Below are positions 36,476 through 45,574 of a stretch of DNA of 64,000 bases, piece after piece. Within the stretch, counting starts at the first letter, position 1, and each line of letters begins with the position of its first letter. A program made the position numbers and the translations under genes. The DNA is taken from the NCBI GenBank assembly GCA_019745195.1, contig JAIETL010000011.1, positions 1 to 64,000 on the forward strand, given 5' to 3'. The notes beneath the pieces were generated by a model that ran no database searches, was not told the DNA's origin, and saw nothing but the letters and a program-made list of their open reading frames with translations. This DNA comes from Beijerinckiaceae bacterium (lineage in GTDB: Bacteria > Pseudomonadota > Alphaproteobacteria > Rhizobiales > Beijerinckiaceae).

Positions 36476-37594
36476 ATGAGCGACGTTCTCCTCACGCCGG
36501 TGACCGCCAGCCGCTCGCTCTGGCAGGATGCAGGCCTTCGCCTGCGACACAACCGGGCCGCCATGGCGAGCCTCGTCCTGCTCGGCCTGATCTCGCTGGC
36601 CTGCCTCGTCGGGCCGTATCTGACCGGCCACCCTTACGACCGCGTCTACCCCGACCATGTCCGCGCCCCGGCGAGCCTTGATTCCCACCCAAAGGCCGAG
36701 GCCATTCCCGCCGCGATCCAGCGCGTCGCGTCGCGGATGCGCGCAGCGGCGGCCGACATCGTGATCGCCGGCGACCGCGTGACACTGACGCTGTCGGCCG
36801 CGCGCCCCGTCGACACGCGGCTGCTGGTCTATTTCGAACGCTCCGATTCCTTCGGCCCGGCCCGCGTCGTCGCCACCGGCGAGGACGGCCGCAATATCCA
36901 GATCGAGGTTCCGCTCAAGCGACTGCGCTTCCTGTTCGGAACCGACGGCAACGGCCGCGACCTCCTGACCCGCACGCTGGTAGCCGGCCGCGTTTCGCTG
37001 GCCATCGGCCTGCTCGCGACAGGCGTGGCGCTGGTCATCGGCGTGGCCTATGGCGCGACGGCGGGCTATCTCGGCGGCCGCATCGACATGCTGATGATGC
37101 GCATCGTCGATGTGCTCTATGCCCTGCCCTTCATCTTCTTCGTCATCCTGCTGGTGGTGTTCTTCGGCCGGAACTTCATCCTGATGTTCCTGGCCGTCGG
37201 CGCGATCGAATGGCTCGACATGGCGCGCATCGTCCGGGGCCAGACGCTCTCCATCAAGCGGCAGGATTATGTGCTGGCGGCGCAGGCGCTTGGCGTCTCG
37301 TCCGGCGGCATCATCAGGCGGCACGTCATCCCCAACACGCTGGGGCCGGTCATCGTCTATGTCACGCTGCTGGTGCCGAAAGTCATTTTGCTGGAGAGCT
37401 TTCTCTCCTTCCTCGGGCTCGGCGTACAGGAGCCGATGACGAGCTGGGGCGTGCTGATCTCGGACGGCGCGCGCTCCATCCAGAGCGCATGGTGGCTGCT
37501 CGTCTTCCCCGCCGCTTTCCTCGTGACGACCCTGTTCGCGCTCAACTTCCTCGGCGACGGCCTGCGCGACGCGCTCGATCCGAAGGATCGGTGA
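36476..37594 (+). CDS. Peptide ABC transporter permease (OppC/DppC family) with extended periplasmic loop
   Basis: The 372-residue permease is about 70 residues longer than usual DppC. The extra material lies between the first membrane segment (ASLVLLGLISLACLVG) and the FGTDGNGRDLLTR motif, at roughly residues 45-140, in the periplasm. The remaining five hydrophobic segments and the EAA-like loop (QALGVSSGGIIRRHVIPNTLGPV) are normal. It starts three bases after the stop of the preceding permease gene. Confidence 0.92.
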   Translation: MSDVLLTPVTASRSLWQDAGLRLRHNRAAMASLVLLGLISLACLVGPYLTGHPYDRVYPDHVRAPASLDSHPKAEAIPAAIQRVASRMRAAAADIVIAGDRVTLTLSAARPVDTRLLVYFERSDSFGPARVVATGEDGRNIQIEVPLKRLRFLFGTDGNGRDLLTRTLVAGRVSLAIGLLATGVALVIGVAYGATAGYLGGRIDMLMMRIVDVLYALPFIFFVILLVVFFGRNFILMFLAVGAIEWLDMARIVRGQTLSIKRQDYVLAAQALGVSSGGIIRRHVIPNTLGPVIVYVTLLVPKVILLESFLSFLGLGVQEPMTSWGVLISDGARSIQSAWWLLVFPAAFLVTTLFALNFLGDGLRDALDPKDR

Positions 37595-37595
37595 G

Positions 37596-39203
37596 GTGCC
37601 CCCTCCCCCCATCCTCTCCATCCGCGACCTCCGCGTTCGCTTCCGAACGAATGACGGCCCTGTCGAAGCCGTGCGCGGCGTCGATCTCGACGTGGCTCCC
37701 GGCGACTTCGTCGCGATCGTCGGCGAATCCGGCTCCGGCAAGAGCCAGACCGCGATGGCCGTGATGGGGCTGCTCGCCGCCAATGGCGAGGCGACGGGCT
37801 CGGTCTCCTATCGCGGCAAGGCGTTGCTGGGCCTGAAGCCCGCCGCGCTCAACGCCTATCGCGGCAAGACGCTCGCGATGATCTTTCAGGAGCCGATGAC
37901 CTCGCTCGATCCGCTGTTCAGGATCGGCGCGCAGATCGCAGCCCCTTTGCGTCGCCACCAGAAGCTGTCGCGGAAAGCAGCCCGCGCGCGGGCGCTCGAG
38001 CTACTCAAGCTTGTCCGCATTCCGCATGCCGAGGCGCGGCTGGACGCCTATCCGCACGAACTTTCCGGCGGCCAGCGCCAGCGCGTCATGATCGCGATGG
38101 CGCTCGCCAACGATCCCGACATCCTGATCGCCGACGAGCCGACCACCGCGCTCGACGTCACGATCGAAGCCGAAATCCTGAGCCTGATCGCGGAGCTGCG
38201 GCAGCGGCTCGGCATGGCGGTGATCCTGATCAGCCACGATCTCGGACTGGTGCGGCGCTATGCCGGGCATGTCCATGTGATGAAGGACGGCGAGATCGTC
38301 GAGAGCGGGCCGACGCAGGCGATTTTCGAGACTCCGACGCACCCCTACACCTGCGCGCTGCTGGCGGCCGAGCCGCATGGGACCAAGGCGCCGCCGCCAG
38401 ACGACGCGCCGGTGCTTCTGGAAGCGAGAGACCTGCGCGTCAGCTACGACCTGTCACGCGGCCTGTTCAGACGCGACAAGACCATTCTCCACGCCGTCGA
38501 TGGCGTCAGCCTGGCACTCCAGCGCGGCCAGACCATCGGCATCGTCGGCGAGTCGGGCTCCGGCAAATCGACGCTCGGCCGGGCGGTGCTGCGGCTCATG
38601 CCGTCGTCGGGCAGCATCCGCTTCGAAGATCGCGCCCTGCAGCCGCTCGACCGCGCCGTGATGCGGCCCCTGCGGAAAAGCCTGCAGGCGGTGTTTCAAG
38701 ACCCCTATGGCTCGCTGTCGCCGCGCATGACGGTCGGCGAGATCGTCAGCGAGGGCCTGCTCGTCCATGCGCCGCAGCTCAACCGCACTGAGCGCGACCG
38801 ACGCGCCTGCGCGGCGCTCACCGAGGTCTCGCTCGATCCGGCCCTGCGCAACCGCTACCCGCACGAATTCTCCGGCGGCCAGCGCCAACGCATCGCGATC
38901 GCCCGCGCGATGATCCTGCATCCGGCTGTGGTGGTGCTGGACGAGCCGACATCGGCGCTGGACCGGACGGTGCAGGCCAGCATCGTCGCGCTGCTGAAGT
39001 CGCTGCAGGCGCGGCATGCTCTGTCCTACCTCTTCATCAGCCACGACCTCGCCGTTGTCCGTGCGATGGCCGACTGGATCATGGTGATGAAGGACGGACG
39101 CGTGGTCGAGGAAGGGCCTGCTGAGGCGATTTTCGCCAGCCCACGCGAGGTCTATACGCGAAGGCTGCTGACGGCTGCGATCAAGCATCAGCCCTCATCC
39201 TGA
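37596..39203 (+). CDS. Fused peptide ABC transporter ATPase (DppD-DppF type)
   Basis: The 535-residue protein contains two ABC ATPase domains. The first has Walker [11 protein letters not shown], signature LSGGQRQR and Walker [13 protein letters not shown]; the second has [17 protein letters not shown] and [12 protein letters not shown]. The start is GTG, one base after the permease stop. The last codons and stop (CCC TCA TCC TGA) are contributed by the left end of a palindromic repeat of family A. This suggests that the original 3' end was overwritten by the insertion. Confidence 0.93.
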   Translation: MPPPPILSIRDLRVRFRTNDGPVEAVRGVDLDVAPGDFVAIVGESGSGKSQTAMAVMGLLAANGEATGSVSYRGKALLGLKPAALNAYRGKTLAMIFQEPMTSLDPLFRIGAQIAAPLRRHQKLSRKAARARALELLKLVRIPHAEARLDAYPHELSGGQRQRVMIAMALANDPDILIADEPTTALDVTIEAEILSLIAELRQRLGMAVILISHDLGLVRRYAGHVHVMKDGEIVESGPTQAIFETPTHPYTCALLAAEPHGTKAPPPDDAPVLLEARDLRVSYDLSRGLFRRDKTILHAVDGVSLALQRGQTIGIVGESGSGKSTLGRAVLRLMPSSGSIRFEDRALQPLDRAVMRPLRKSLQAVFQDPYGSLSPRMTVGEIVSEGLLVHAPQLNRTERDRRACAALTEVSLDPALRNRYPHEFSGGQRQRIAIARAMILHPAVVVLDEPTSALDRTVQASIVALLKSLQARHALSYLFISHDLAVVRAMADWIMVMKDGRVVEEGPAEAIFASPREVYTRRLLTAAIKHQPSS

Positions 39204-39303
39204 GGAGCCGCGAAGCGGCGTCTCGAAGGATCGTCCAGTCCGCGAGGTCAGCACCTTCGGGAGCATCCTTCGAGACGCGCCTGCGGCGCTCCTCAGGATA
39301 AGG
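39193..39303. repeat. Palindromic repeat, family A, copy 2
   Basis: The element of about 111 bases begins CCTCATCCTGAGGAG, has GCGTCTCGAAGGATC and inverted GCATCCTTCGAGACGCG, and ends with CTCCTCAGGATAAGG. It overlaps the end of the ATPase gene and supplies its stop codon. It may also serve as the operon terminator. Confidence 0.9.
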
Positions 39304-39313
39304 GCGGTGGGGA

Positions 39314-40306
39314 TCAGCCCGCGAGCTTGTCCAGCACCTCCGGATTCATCACCCGGATCGGCTTGCCGTCGAGGAAGGCGAGCACGTTCTCGATGCTCTC
39401 GCCGTAATACTCGGCGAAGACCGGAGCCGCCGCGTAGCCCAGATGCGGCGTCAGCACCGCATTGGGCAGGCTGCGCAGCGGATGGTCGGCCGGCAGCGGC
39501 TCCGTGCCATAGACGTCGAGCGCGGCCCGGATCGCGCCACTCTTCAGGTGAGCCAGCAAAGCCACCTCATCGACCAGCGGCCCGCGCGCCGTATTGACGA
39601 GGCACGCGCCCGGTTTCATCGCCGCAAGCTCGGCCGCGCCGACGACGCCGCGCGTCCGGTCGGACAGGACGAGATGCAGCGAGATCACGTCGGAAGTGGC
39701 GAAAAGCTCCTCCTTCGGGACACGCCTGACACCTGCGCCAGCCGCCGTCTCGTCGGTCAGGTTCTGGCTCCAGGCGACAACGTCCATGTCGAAGGCTTTC
39801 GCATAGCGAGCGACGCGCTGGCCGAGCTTGCCCAAGCCCACGAGGCCGAGGCGCTGTCCGGCGACGACCTGGCCGAGCGGCAAGCCGTCATGCCAACGGC
39901 CGGCCTTCATCATCGCGTCGGCCATCGCGAGATCGCGCGCGCTCGACAGGATCAGTCCGAAAGCGAGTTCCGCCGTGGACGCGCCGACCTGCGTGCCGCC
40001 GGTATTGGTGCAGAGGATGCCGCGCGCCGTGCAGGCGGCCGTGTCGAGCGTCAGCGTGCGCGGCCCGGTCGAGGCGATCATCCTCAGCTTCGGGAGCTTC
40101 CCGATCAGCGAAGCTGAAAACACCGTTCGCTCGCGCATCGGGATGACGACATCGGCATCGGCCAGCGCAGCCGCAACGGCCTTCTCGCTTTCAAAGGCCT
40201 CGCTGAGAAAACGCAATTCGGCGCGCGCCTCCAGCTTCGACCAGTCGGCCGAGGCGCGCGCCACATTCTGGCTGTCGTCGAGGACGACGACGATGGGACG
40301 GCTCAT
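39314..40306 (-). CDS. D-2-hydroxyacid dehydrogenase family protein
   Basis: The 330-residue enzyme has the NAD-binding GLVGLGKLGQRV motif. The catalytic trio is visible as Arg in VNTARGPLVDE, the Glu of VYGTEPLP and His in LTPHLGY. It reduces a 2-keto acid to a D-2-hydroxy acid or runs the reverse. The substrate-specific part does not point to a single compound. The ATG beginning SRPIVVVLDDSQN is the best start. Downstream neighbours on the same strand are a TctC-type binding protein and a carboxymuconolactone decarboxylase-family protein, so a shared carboxylate pathway is possible. Confidence 0.88.
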   Translation of the reverse strand: MSRPIVVVLDDSQNVARASADWSKLEARAELRFLSEAFESEKAVAAALADADVVIPMRERTVFSASLIGKLPKLRMIASTGPRTLTLDTAACTARGILCTNTGGTQVGASTAELAFGLILSSARDLAMADAMMKAGRWHDGLPLGQVVAGQRLGLVGLGKLGQRVARYAKAFDMDVVAWSQNLTDETAAGAGVRRVPKEELFATSDVISLHLVLSDRTRGVVGAAELAAMKPGACLVNTARGPLVDEVALLAHLKSGAIRAALDVYGTEPLPADHPLRSLPNAVLTPHLGYAAAPVFAEYYGESIENVLAFLDGKPIRVMNPEVLDKLAG

Positions 40307-40337
40307 CCGGGTATCCTTCACTCGGCCTTGCGAGACT

Positions 40338-41312
40338 TCAATCGGCCTTGATGGCGTTGTCGCGCACCACCGCACCCCAGATCTTCATCTGCTCGGCGAA
40401 GAACGTCCGGAATCCGTCCGGCCCGGTCAGCGCCAGCGTGACCTGCTGCTGCTCGACCAGGCGCTGGTTGACGGCCGGATCGCGAATGGTCTCGACGAGG
40501 GCGGCGCGGAACTTGTCGACGACCGGCTTTGGCGTCCCGGCAGGAGCGAACACGCCCCACCACGCATCGGCGACGAAGCCCTCATAGCCGCTTTCGAGCA
40601 CGGTCGGCACATCGGGCATGGTGCTGATGCGCTTGGCCGCCGTCTGGACCAGCGGCCGGATCAGGCCGCCCGCGACCTGCGGGGCGACCAGCGCGGCCGA
40701 GCCAATGATCAGGTCGACATGGCCGCCGACCGCGTCGTTCATGGCCGGCCCGCCGCCGCGATAGGGCACATGCGTCAGCTCGACGCCGGCGCGTTTGCCC
40801 AGCAGCACCATGGCGAGATGCCCCAGGCTGCCATTGCCGATCGTCGCATAGGTCAGCTTGCCGGGCGTGGCCTTGGCGGCGGCCAGCACGTCGGCCAGCG
40901 TCTTGAACGGGCGCGACGGGTGGCAGGCCAGAACCATCGGCGCGGTGCCGATCAGCTCGACAGGATCGAGATCCTTGACCGAGTCGAACGGCATGTTCGG
41001 CAAAAGCGTCGGGTTCACGGCGTGCGTGTCGAAGACGACGAGCCAGCTCATGCCGTCAGGCGCTGATTTCGCCACCGCGTTGGCGCCGATCGAGCCCGAA
41101 CCGCCCGGCCGGTTCTCGACGATGACACTTGTTCCCAGCCGCTGCTGCAGCCCCGGCTGGACCAGACGCGAGATCGCATCGACCGAACCGCCGGGCGGAA
41201 ACGGCGCGATCAGCTTGACCGGGCCGGCCTGTGCGAAGGCCATCTTCGGCATGGCCGCAACGAGGCCGAGGCCGGCCACGATGTCGCGCCGGCGAAACCC
41301 TTTTGTCGTCAT
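40338..41312 (-). CDS. Tripartite tricarboxylate transporter (Bug/TctC family) binding protein
   Basis: The 324-residue precursor has a twin-arginine-like signal (GFRRRDIVAGLGLVAAMPKMAFA). The mature protein shows the Bug-family motifs VKLIAPFPPGGSVD, VENRPGGSGSIGANAVA and YATIGNGSLGHLA. Such periplasmic proteins bind small carboxylates. No TctA/TctB membrane genes are next to it, so it is an orphan binding protein. The dehydrogenase gene begins 31 bases after its stop. Confidence 0.92.
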   Translation of the reverse strand: MTTKGFRRRDIVAGLGLVAAMPKMAFAQAGPVKLIAPFPPGGSVDAISRLVQPGLQQRLGTSVIVENRPGGSGSIGANAVAKSAPDGMSWLVVFDTHAVNPTLLPNMPFDSVKDLDPVELIGTAPMVLACHPSRPFKTLADVLAAAKATPGKLTYATIGNGSLGHLAMVLLGKRAGVELTHVPYRGGGPAMNDAVGGHVDLIIGSAALVAPQVAGGLIRPLVQTAAKRISTMPDVPTVLESGYEGFVADAWWGVFAPAGTPKPVVDKFRAALVETIRDPAVNQRLVEQQQVTLALTGPDGFRTFFAEQMKIWGAVVRDNAIKAD

Positions 41313-41443
41313 GATGCAAAATCCTCCTGCAGTCCGGACATGGCGCGCTGATGCGGCTCTGGCGGTCCGGCGTCGTTTCCCGCGCCGAAACTAGGGGCGT
41401 CTACCTCGCTTGACCAGCCCATGGCGGGAACAGGAATTGTCTC

Positions 41444-42004
41444 TCAGCGCACGGGCGGCAGCGCGGGACCGGGAGGGGCGGCCGTGCGGGCGCAGTTCAT
41501 CACCGTCGCCAGCAACTGATAGTATCCCATCAGGGCAGCCAGCTCGACGACGCCCTGCTCGCCGAAGCGGTTGCTGAGCGCGGCATAGCTCGCGTCAGAG
41601 AGCCGGCGGCTGCGGTCGATCTCGGCGACGCAGGACCAGATCAGCGCCTCGTCTTCCGTCATGTCCGGCGGCTGGCGGTCCTCCGCCAGCGCGGCGATGA
41701 CATGGACCGGCAAGCCTGCCTTGGCCGCGATCTCGGCGTGGATCGCATATTCGACCGGCTGGTCGTAACGCCGCGCCGTGAACAGGATCGCGATCTCGGC
41801 GAGCCTGACGCCGAAGCAGAGCTCCTTGCGCATGAAATCGCCGACCGGCGCGAGCCGCAGCATCAGGTCCGGGCTGCGATGCAGCGGCACGAAGGGGCCG
41901 AAGACCGGCTGGTCGCGGATCGTCTTGAACACCTCCGCCGCGTCGCGCTGTGCCTGCGTCCGGTCGGCCTCCGCCAGCGGCGGCATACGGTCGGGTTTTG
42001 TCAT
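41444..42004 (-). CDS. Carboxymuconolactone decarboxylase (AhpD-like) family protein
   Basis: The 186-residue helical protein matches the CMD family: RLAEIAILFTARRYDQPVEYAIHAEIAAKAGLP is the conserved helix pair. The Cys-x-x-Cys of AhpD peroxidase is missing, so it belongs to the non-redox CMD-like branch. A YYQLLATVMN-type helix near the C-terminus is typical. It could be a lactone decarboxylase, but substrate is unknown. It diverges from the D-amino acid aminotransferase gene. Confidence 0.85.
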   Translation of the reverse strand: MTKPDRMPPLAEADRTQAQRDAAEVFKTIRDQPVFGPFVPLHRSPDLMLRLAPVGDFMRKELCFGVRLAEIAILFTARRYDQPVEYAIHAEIAAKAGLPVHVIAALAEDRQPPDMTEDEALIWSCVAEIDRSRRLSDASYAALSNRFGEQGVVELAALMGYYQLLATVMNCARTAAPPGPALPPVR

Positions 42005-42153
42005 GGTGAAGCCTTGGCGGTCATGGGCGAATCCTCGTTTGCCGGGCGACAGTGTTGCGCAAGACGCCGATCCGCAAGCCGACGGCGGGGCTCGCCTCGC
42101 CTGCGCGGCTCGGCTACGAGAGATTCATCGCAAATCCTGCAAACGAGTCAGCT

Positions 42154-43011
42154 ATGAGCCGCACCGTCTACGTCAACGGCGAGTTTCTCCCCGAGGCCGA
42201 GGCCAAAATCTCGATCTTCGACCGCGGCTTCATTTTCGGCGACGGCATTTACGAGGTCTCGGCCGTACTCGGCGGCAAGCTCGTCGATTGCGAGGCGCAT
42301 CTGGCGCGGCTCGAGCGCTCCTGCGGCGAGATCAGCCTGTCCCTGCCGTGGTCGAAGGCCGAACTCGTCGCCATCCACGAACAGCTGATCGCGCGCAATT
42401 CCATGAAGGAGGGCGGCATCTACCTTCAGGTCTCGCGCGGCGCAGCCGACCGCGACTTCGCCTTCCCGAAGGATGTGACGCCGACGCTGGTGATGTTCAC
42501 GCAGGAGCGCAACCTGAGCGAGGCGCCGGCGGCCAGGACGGGGATCAAGGTCGTGACCTGCCCCGACATCCGCTGGGCCCGGCGCGATATCAAAAGCGTC
42601 AACCTGCTTGCGCCGGTGCTCGCCAAGCAACTCGCCGCCGAGAACGGCGCACAGGAGGCCTGGATGCTGGAGGGCGACGTCGTGACGGAAGGCGCGTCCT
42701 CGACCGCCTGGATCGTCAAGGGCAAGACGCTGATCTCGCGCCCGCTCTCGGAGAAGGTGCTACCCGGCATCACGCGCAAGGCCGTTCTCGCCTTCCTCGC
42801 CGAGACCGGCTTCACCTTCGAGGAGCGCGAATTCACGCTGACCGAGGCGCTGGATGCGGAAGAAGCCTTCATCACCTCGGCCAACAGCTTCGTCATGCCG
42901 GTGGTGCAGATCGACGGGCACACGATCCATAACGGGGCGCCGGGGCCCTCTTCGCTTCGACTTAGGGAAATCTATCTCGACTTTGCGAGGAAGGGCGGCG
43001 TGCTGGGGTGA
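42154..43011 (+). CDS. D-amino acid aminotransferase (class IV PLP)
   Basis: The 285-residue enzyme has the class IV signature with the Schiff-base Lys147 in RRDIKSVNLL, Glu180 in TEGASS, and the N-terminal FDRGFIFGDGIYE. This motif set is typical of D-alanine transaminases. It would produce D-glutamate and pyruvate from D-alanine and 2-oxoglutarate or the reverse. It lies head-to-head with the CMD-family gene. A BCAT-like role is less likely. Confidence 0.92.
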   Translation: MSRTVYVNGEFLPEAEAKISIFDRGFIFGDGIYEVSAVLGGKLVDCEAHLARLERSCGEISLSLPWSKAELVAIHEQLIARNSMKEGGIYLQVSRGAADRDFAFPKDVTPTLVMFTQERNLSEAPAARTGIKVVTCPDIRWARRDIKSVNLLAPVLAKQLAAENGAQEAWMLEGDVVTEGASSTAWIVKGKTLISRPLSEKVLPGITRKAVLAFLAETGFTFEEREFTLTEALDAEEAFITSANSFVMPVVQIDGHTIHNGAPGPSSLRLREIYLDFARKGGVLG

Positions 43012-43113
43012 GCGGGTTCCGTCACGGCCCAATCGGCCAAAAAGGGCTGGATGCCTGGCCAACGAAGAACGCGTGATCGAATTGGCGAGCGCTCCGGGCT
43101 CACGCCTTTCCGA

Positions 43114-44082
43114 TCAAGGCGTCCGGTCGGCCACGAAACGCGCGCCCTCCGCGCTGGGCGTCGCCTTCTCGCCGAGCTTCAGATAGTCGCCGATCCGGTA
43201 GATCGGTCCCTTATGCGTCGGCTGCACGAATGCGTTGTAGTCGAGCTGGTTGACATAGAGTTGCAGGAACTGGCGCATGTTGCCGGCCGTCGGCCGGTAA
43301 TGTCCGCTCGCGGCGTTCAGAAATTTGAGCTTGCCTCGGGTCACGACCCAGTCTCCCCCGGCGATGATCGGCTCGCCGCGCAGGAAGCTCGAATGATGCA
43401 CCACGCCGCGCTCGCTCCGGCCGGAGTAGATTTTTCGCGTCCGTGCCGAGCAGACATAGATGAAGCTGTCGCTGAGCCCGGAAAATGCCCCTTCGCTGTC
43501 CGTGGTCAGCAACTCGCCATCATGGGTCAGGATCGTCTTCCCCTCGAAATGGATTTCGTGTTTGTCGCGGTTGAGGTCGGTGAAATACTGCAATTCGCTG
43601 GTCGCGTCGGCCATGAACTCGCCGAAGGGCTGCTTTGCCGGATTATTGGTCACCCAGCCGAGGAATTCGTTGAAGATCTCCTCACCCATCAGCCTCTGGT
43701 CATGGCGTTCGAGCCAGTAGTTCATCCCGCCCGCCTTGTCGGGGTCGAGATCCCCGCGCAGGAACCGGATGTCGAAGAACTTCGCGTGCTTCCTCAGCGC
43801 GAGCGTCAGATTGGCGCAGGCCATCACGCGCGCTTCACCCCGCGCGCTGCGAGACGACATCGGCCGCATCAGCAAATAGGCGATGCAGTGAACGTAGATG
43901 CTGTCCAGCAAACCGACCATCCGGCCATCGAGGACGAAATGGCGGTCGCGTTCCCGCTGGTTGGCGACGGTGGGAAAGGTCAGGTTATAGCGTCGAATTG
44001 CCTCGTTGATGGCTATGAGAGCGGCGTTCCTGGTCGGCTTCTCGCCAATTCCGATTGGCTGGAGTGGTTCAGGCCTAGCCAT
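43114..44082 (-). CDS. Uncharacterised protein resembling the core of plant IQM proteins
   Basis: The 322-residue cytoplasmic protein has no obvious pfam enzyme motif. In its second half it shows YWLERHDQR (122-130), FIYVCSARTRKIYSG (207-221), GVVHHSSFLRGEPIIAGG (226-243) and LNAASGHYRPT (255-265). This order and the HSSFL...AG...SGHYxPT signature match the calmodulin-binding IQM proteins of plants as I recall them, without the IQ motif. Function is unknown in both groups. The N-terminal 110 residues are helical. It stands between the aminotransferase and guanine deaminase genes with no operon partner. Confidence 0.6.
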   Translation of the reverse strand: MARPEPLQPIGIGEKPTRNAALIAINEAIRRYNLTFPTVANQRERDRHFVLDGRMVGLLDSIYVHCIAYLLMRPMSSRSARGEARVMACANLTLALRKHAKFFDIRFLRGDLDPDKAGGMNYWLERHDQRLMGEEIFNEFLGWVTNNPAKQPFGEFMADATSELQYFTDLNRDKHEIHFEGKTILTHDGELLTTDSEGAFSGLSDSFIYVCSARTRKIYSGRSERGVVHHSSFLRGEPIIAGGDWVVTRGKLKFLNAASGHYRPTAGNMRQFLQLYVNQLDYNAFVQPTHKGPIYRIGDYLKLGEKATPSAEGARFVADRTP

Positions 44083-44145
44083 CGTCTGCTTGGACCTCCG
44101 GTTTCAGCCGATGATGCCGCGACGTTAGCCGATCTCCTGAAATTG

Positions 44146-45456
44146 TCATCCAGCGGTCATTGCACACTCCCCCATCACATAGGTCGCGACCACATTGCGC
44201 TCGTCGCCGAGCGTAACCAGCACGAACAACTCCTCGACCAGCGTCCGGACTGTCTCCAGCCGGTGCGCCATGGCGCGCTGGGCCTCGGGATCGAGCACCA
44301 CGACATCCGCCTCGCGGCCGGGCTCGAAGGAGCCGATCAGGTGGTCGAGCCCGAGCGCGCTGGCATTGCCGAGCGTGATCGCATGCAGCGCCGCGAAGGC
44401 CGAGAGCGACTGGCCCTGCAGCTGCAGCACCTTGTAGGCCTCCGACATCGTCCGCAGCATCGAATAGGACGTGCCGCCGCCGATATCGGTCGCCACCGCG
44501 ACGGGGACACCCTCAGCCCGCGCACGTGCCCAGTCGAACAGCCCCGAGCCGAGGAACAGGTTCGAGGTCGGGCAGAACACGGCCACCGTGCCGGTCGCGG
44601 CAAAGCGCCGCCATTCGCGGTCGGTCATGTGAATGCAGTGCCCGAGAAGACTTTTGGGGCCGAGCAGGCCGTAATGCTGGTAGATGCCGGCATAGTCGCC
44701 GGGCTTGGGATAGAGTTCGTTGGCGAGCGCGATCTCGGCCTTGTTCTCGTTGATATGGGTCTGGACATGGCAGTCGGGATGCTCGGCGGCAAGCCGTCCC
44801 GCTGCCTCCATCTGCTCCGGGGTCGAGGTCACGACAAAACGGGGGCTGATGACATAAAGCTGGCGGCTCCGGCCATGCCAGCGCGCGATCAGCGCCTTCG
44901 AGTCCGCATAACTGCTCTCGGCGGTATCCGTCAGCGCGTCTGGCGCGTTGCGATCCATCATCACCTTGCCGGCGAGCATGCGCGTATTGCGCCGCTCCGA
45001 CTCCGAAAACAGCGCCTCGGCCGATTGCGGATGGACCGAGCAGTAGATCACCGCCGTGGTTGTGCCGTTGGCCAGCAACTCGTCGAGCAGGAAAAGCGCC
45101 AGCTTTTCGGCATGTCCCTGTTGGGCCAGCTTCTGCTCCTCGACGAAGGTGTAGGTGTTGAGCCAGTCCATCAGTTGCGCGCCATAGGAGGCGATAACCT
45201 GAGTCTGCGGCATGTGCAGATGCGCGTCGATGAAGCCGGGCATGATCAGATGCGGGCGGTGGTCGACGATCTCGGCGTCCAGCGGGAGCATGCGCAGAAG
45301 GTCGGCAGCCTCGCCCGCCGCCTTGACCAGCCCGTTTTCGATGACCAGCAGCCCGTCCGCGATGTAACGATGCGCCGCGTCGCCTTGCGTCCATGGATCA
45401 CCGACGAACCAGAGCAATCTGCCGCGCAGCGCCTTGATCGAGGTGGTCTTGCTCAT
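44146..45456 (-). CDS. guaD: Guanine deaminase
   Basis: The 436-residue amidohydrolase has the metal ligands in PGFIDAHLHMPQ, the HINEN segment, GHCIHM and the Asp in ATDIGGGTSYS. It converts guanine to xanthine in the cytoplasm. It diverges from xdhABC across 118 bases, and together with xdh it leads from guanine to urate. The start was set at the ATG beginning SKTTSIKALRGRL, since the longer frame has no support. The length fits the family. Confidence 0.95.
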   Translation of the reverse strand: MSKTTSIKALRGRLLWFVGDPWTQGDAAHRYIADGLLVIENGLVKAAGEAADLLRMLPLDAEIVDHRPHLIMPGFIDAHLHMPQTQVIASYGAQLMDWLNTYTFVEEQKLAQQGHAEKLALFLLDELLANGTTTAVIYCSVHPQSAEALFSESERRNTRMLAGKVMMDRNAPDALTDTAESSYADSKALIARWHGRSRQLYVISPRFVVTSTPEQMEAAGRLAAEHPDCHVQTHINENKAEIALANELYPKPGDYAGIYQHYGLLGPKSLLGHCIHMTDREWRRFAATGTVAVFCPTSNLFLGSGLFDWARARAEGVPVAVATDIGGGTSYSMLRTMSEAYKVLQLQGQSLSAFAALHAITLGNASALGLDHLIGSFEPGREADVVVLDPEAQRAMAHRLETVRTLVEELFVLVTLGDERNVVATYVMGECAMTAG

Positions 45457-45574
45457 CGCGTGAAAATCCCGGCCCAAATCCGCGTCATCTCTGCATCAAA
45501 TCAGCGCTTCCGGCCAAGGGTGGAACATGCCTAATCTGCGGGCATGATCCGGATTCTGCAGCGGCGACGCCGCC

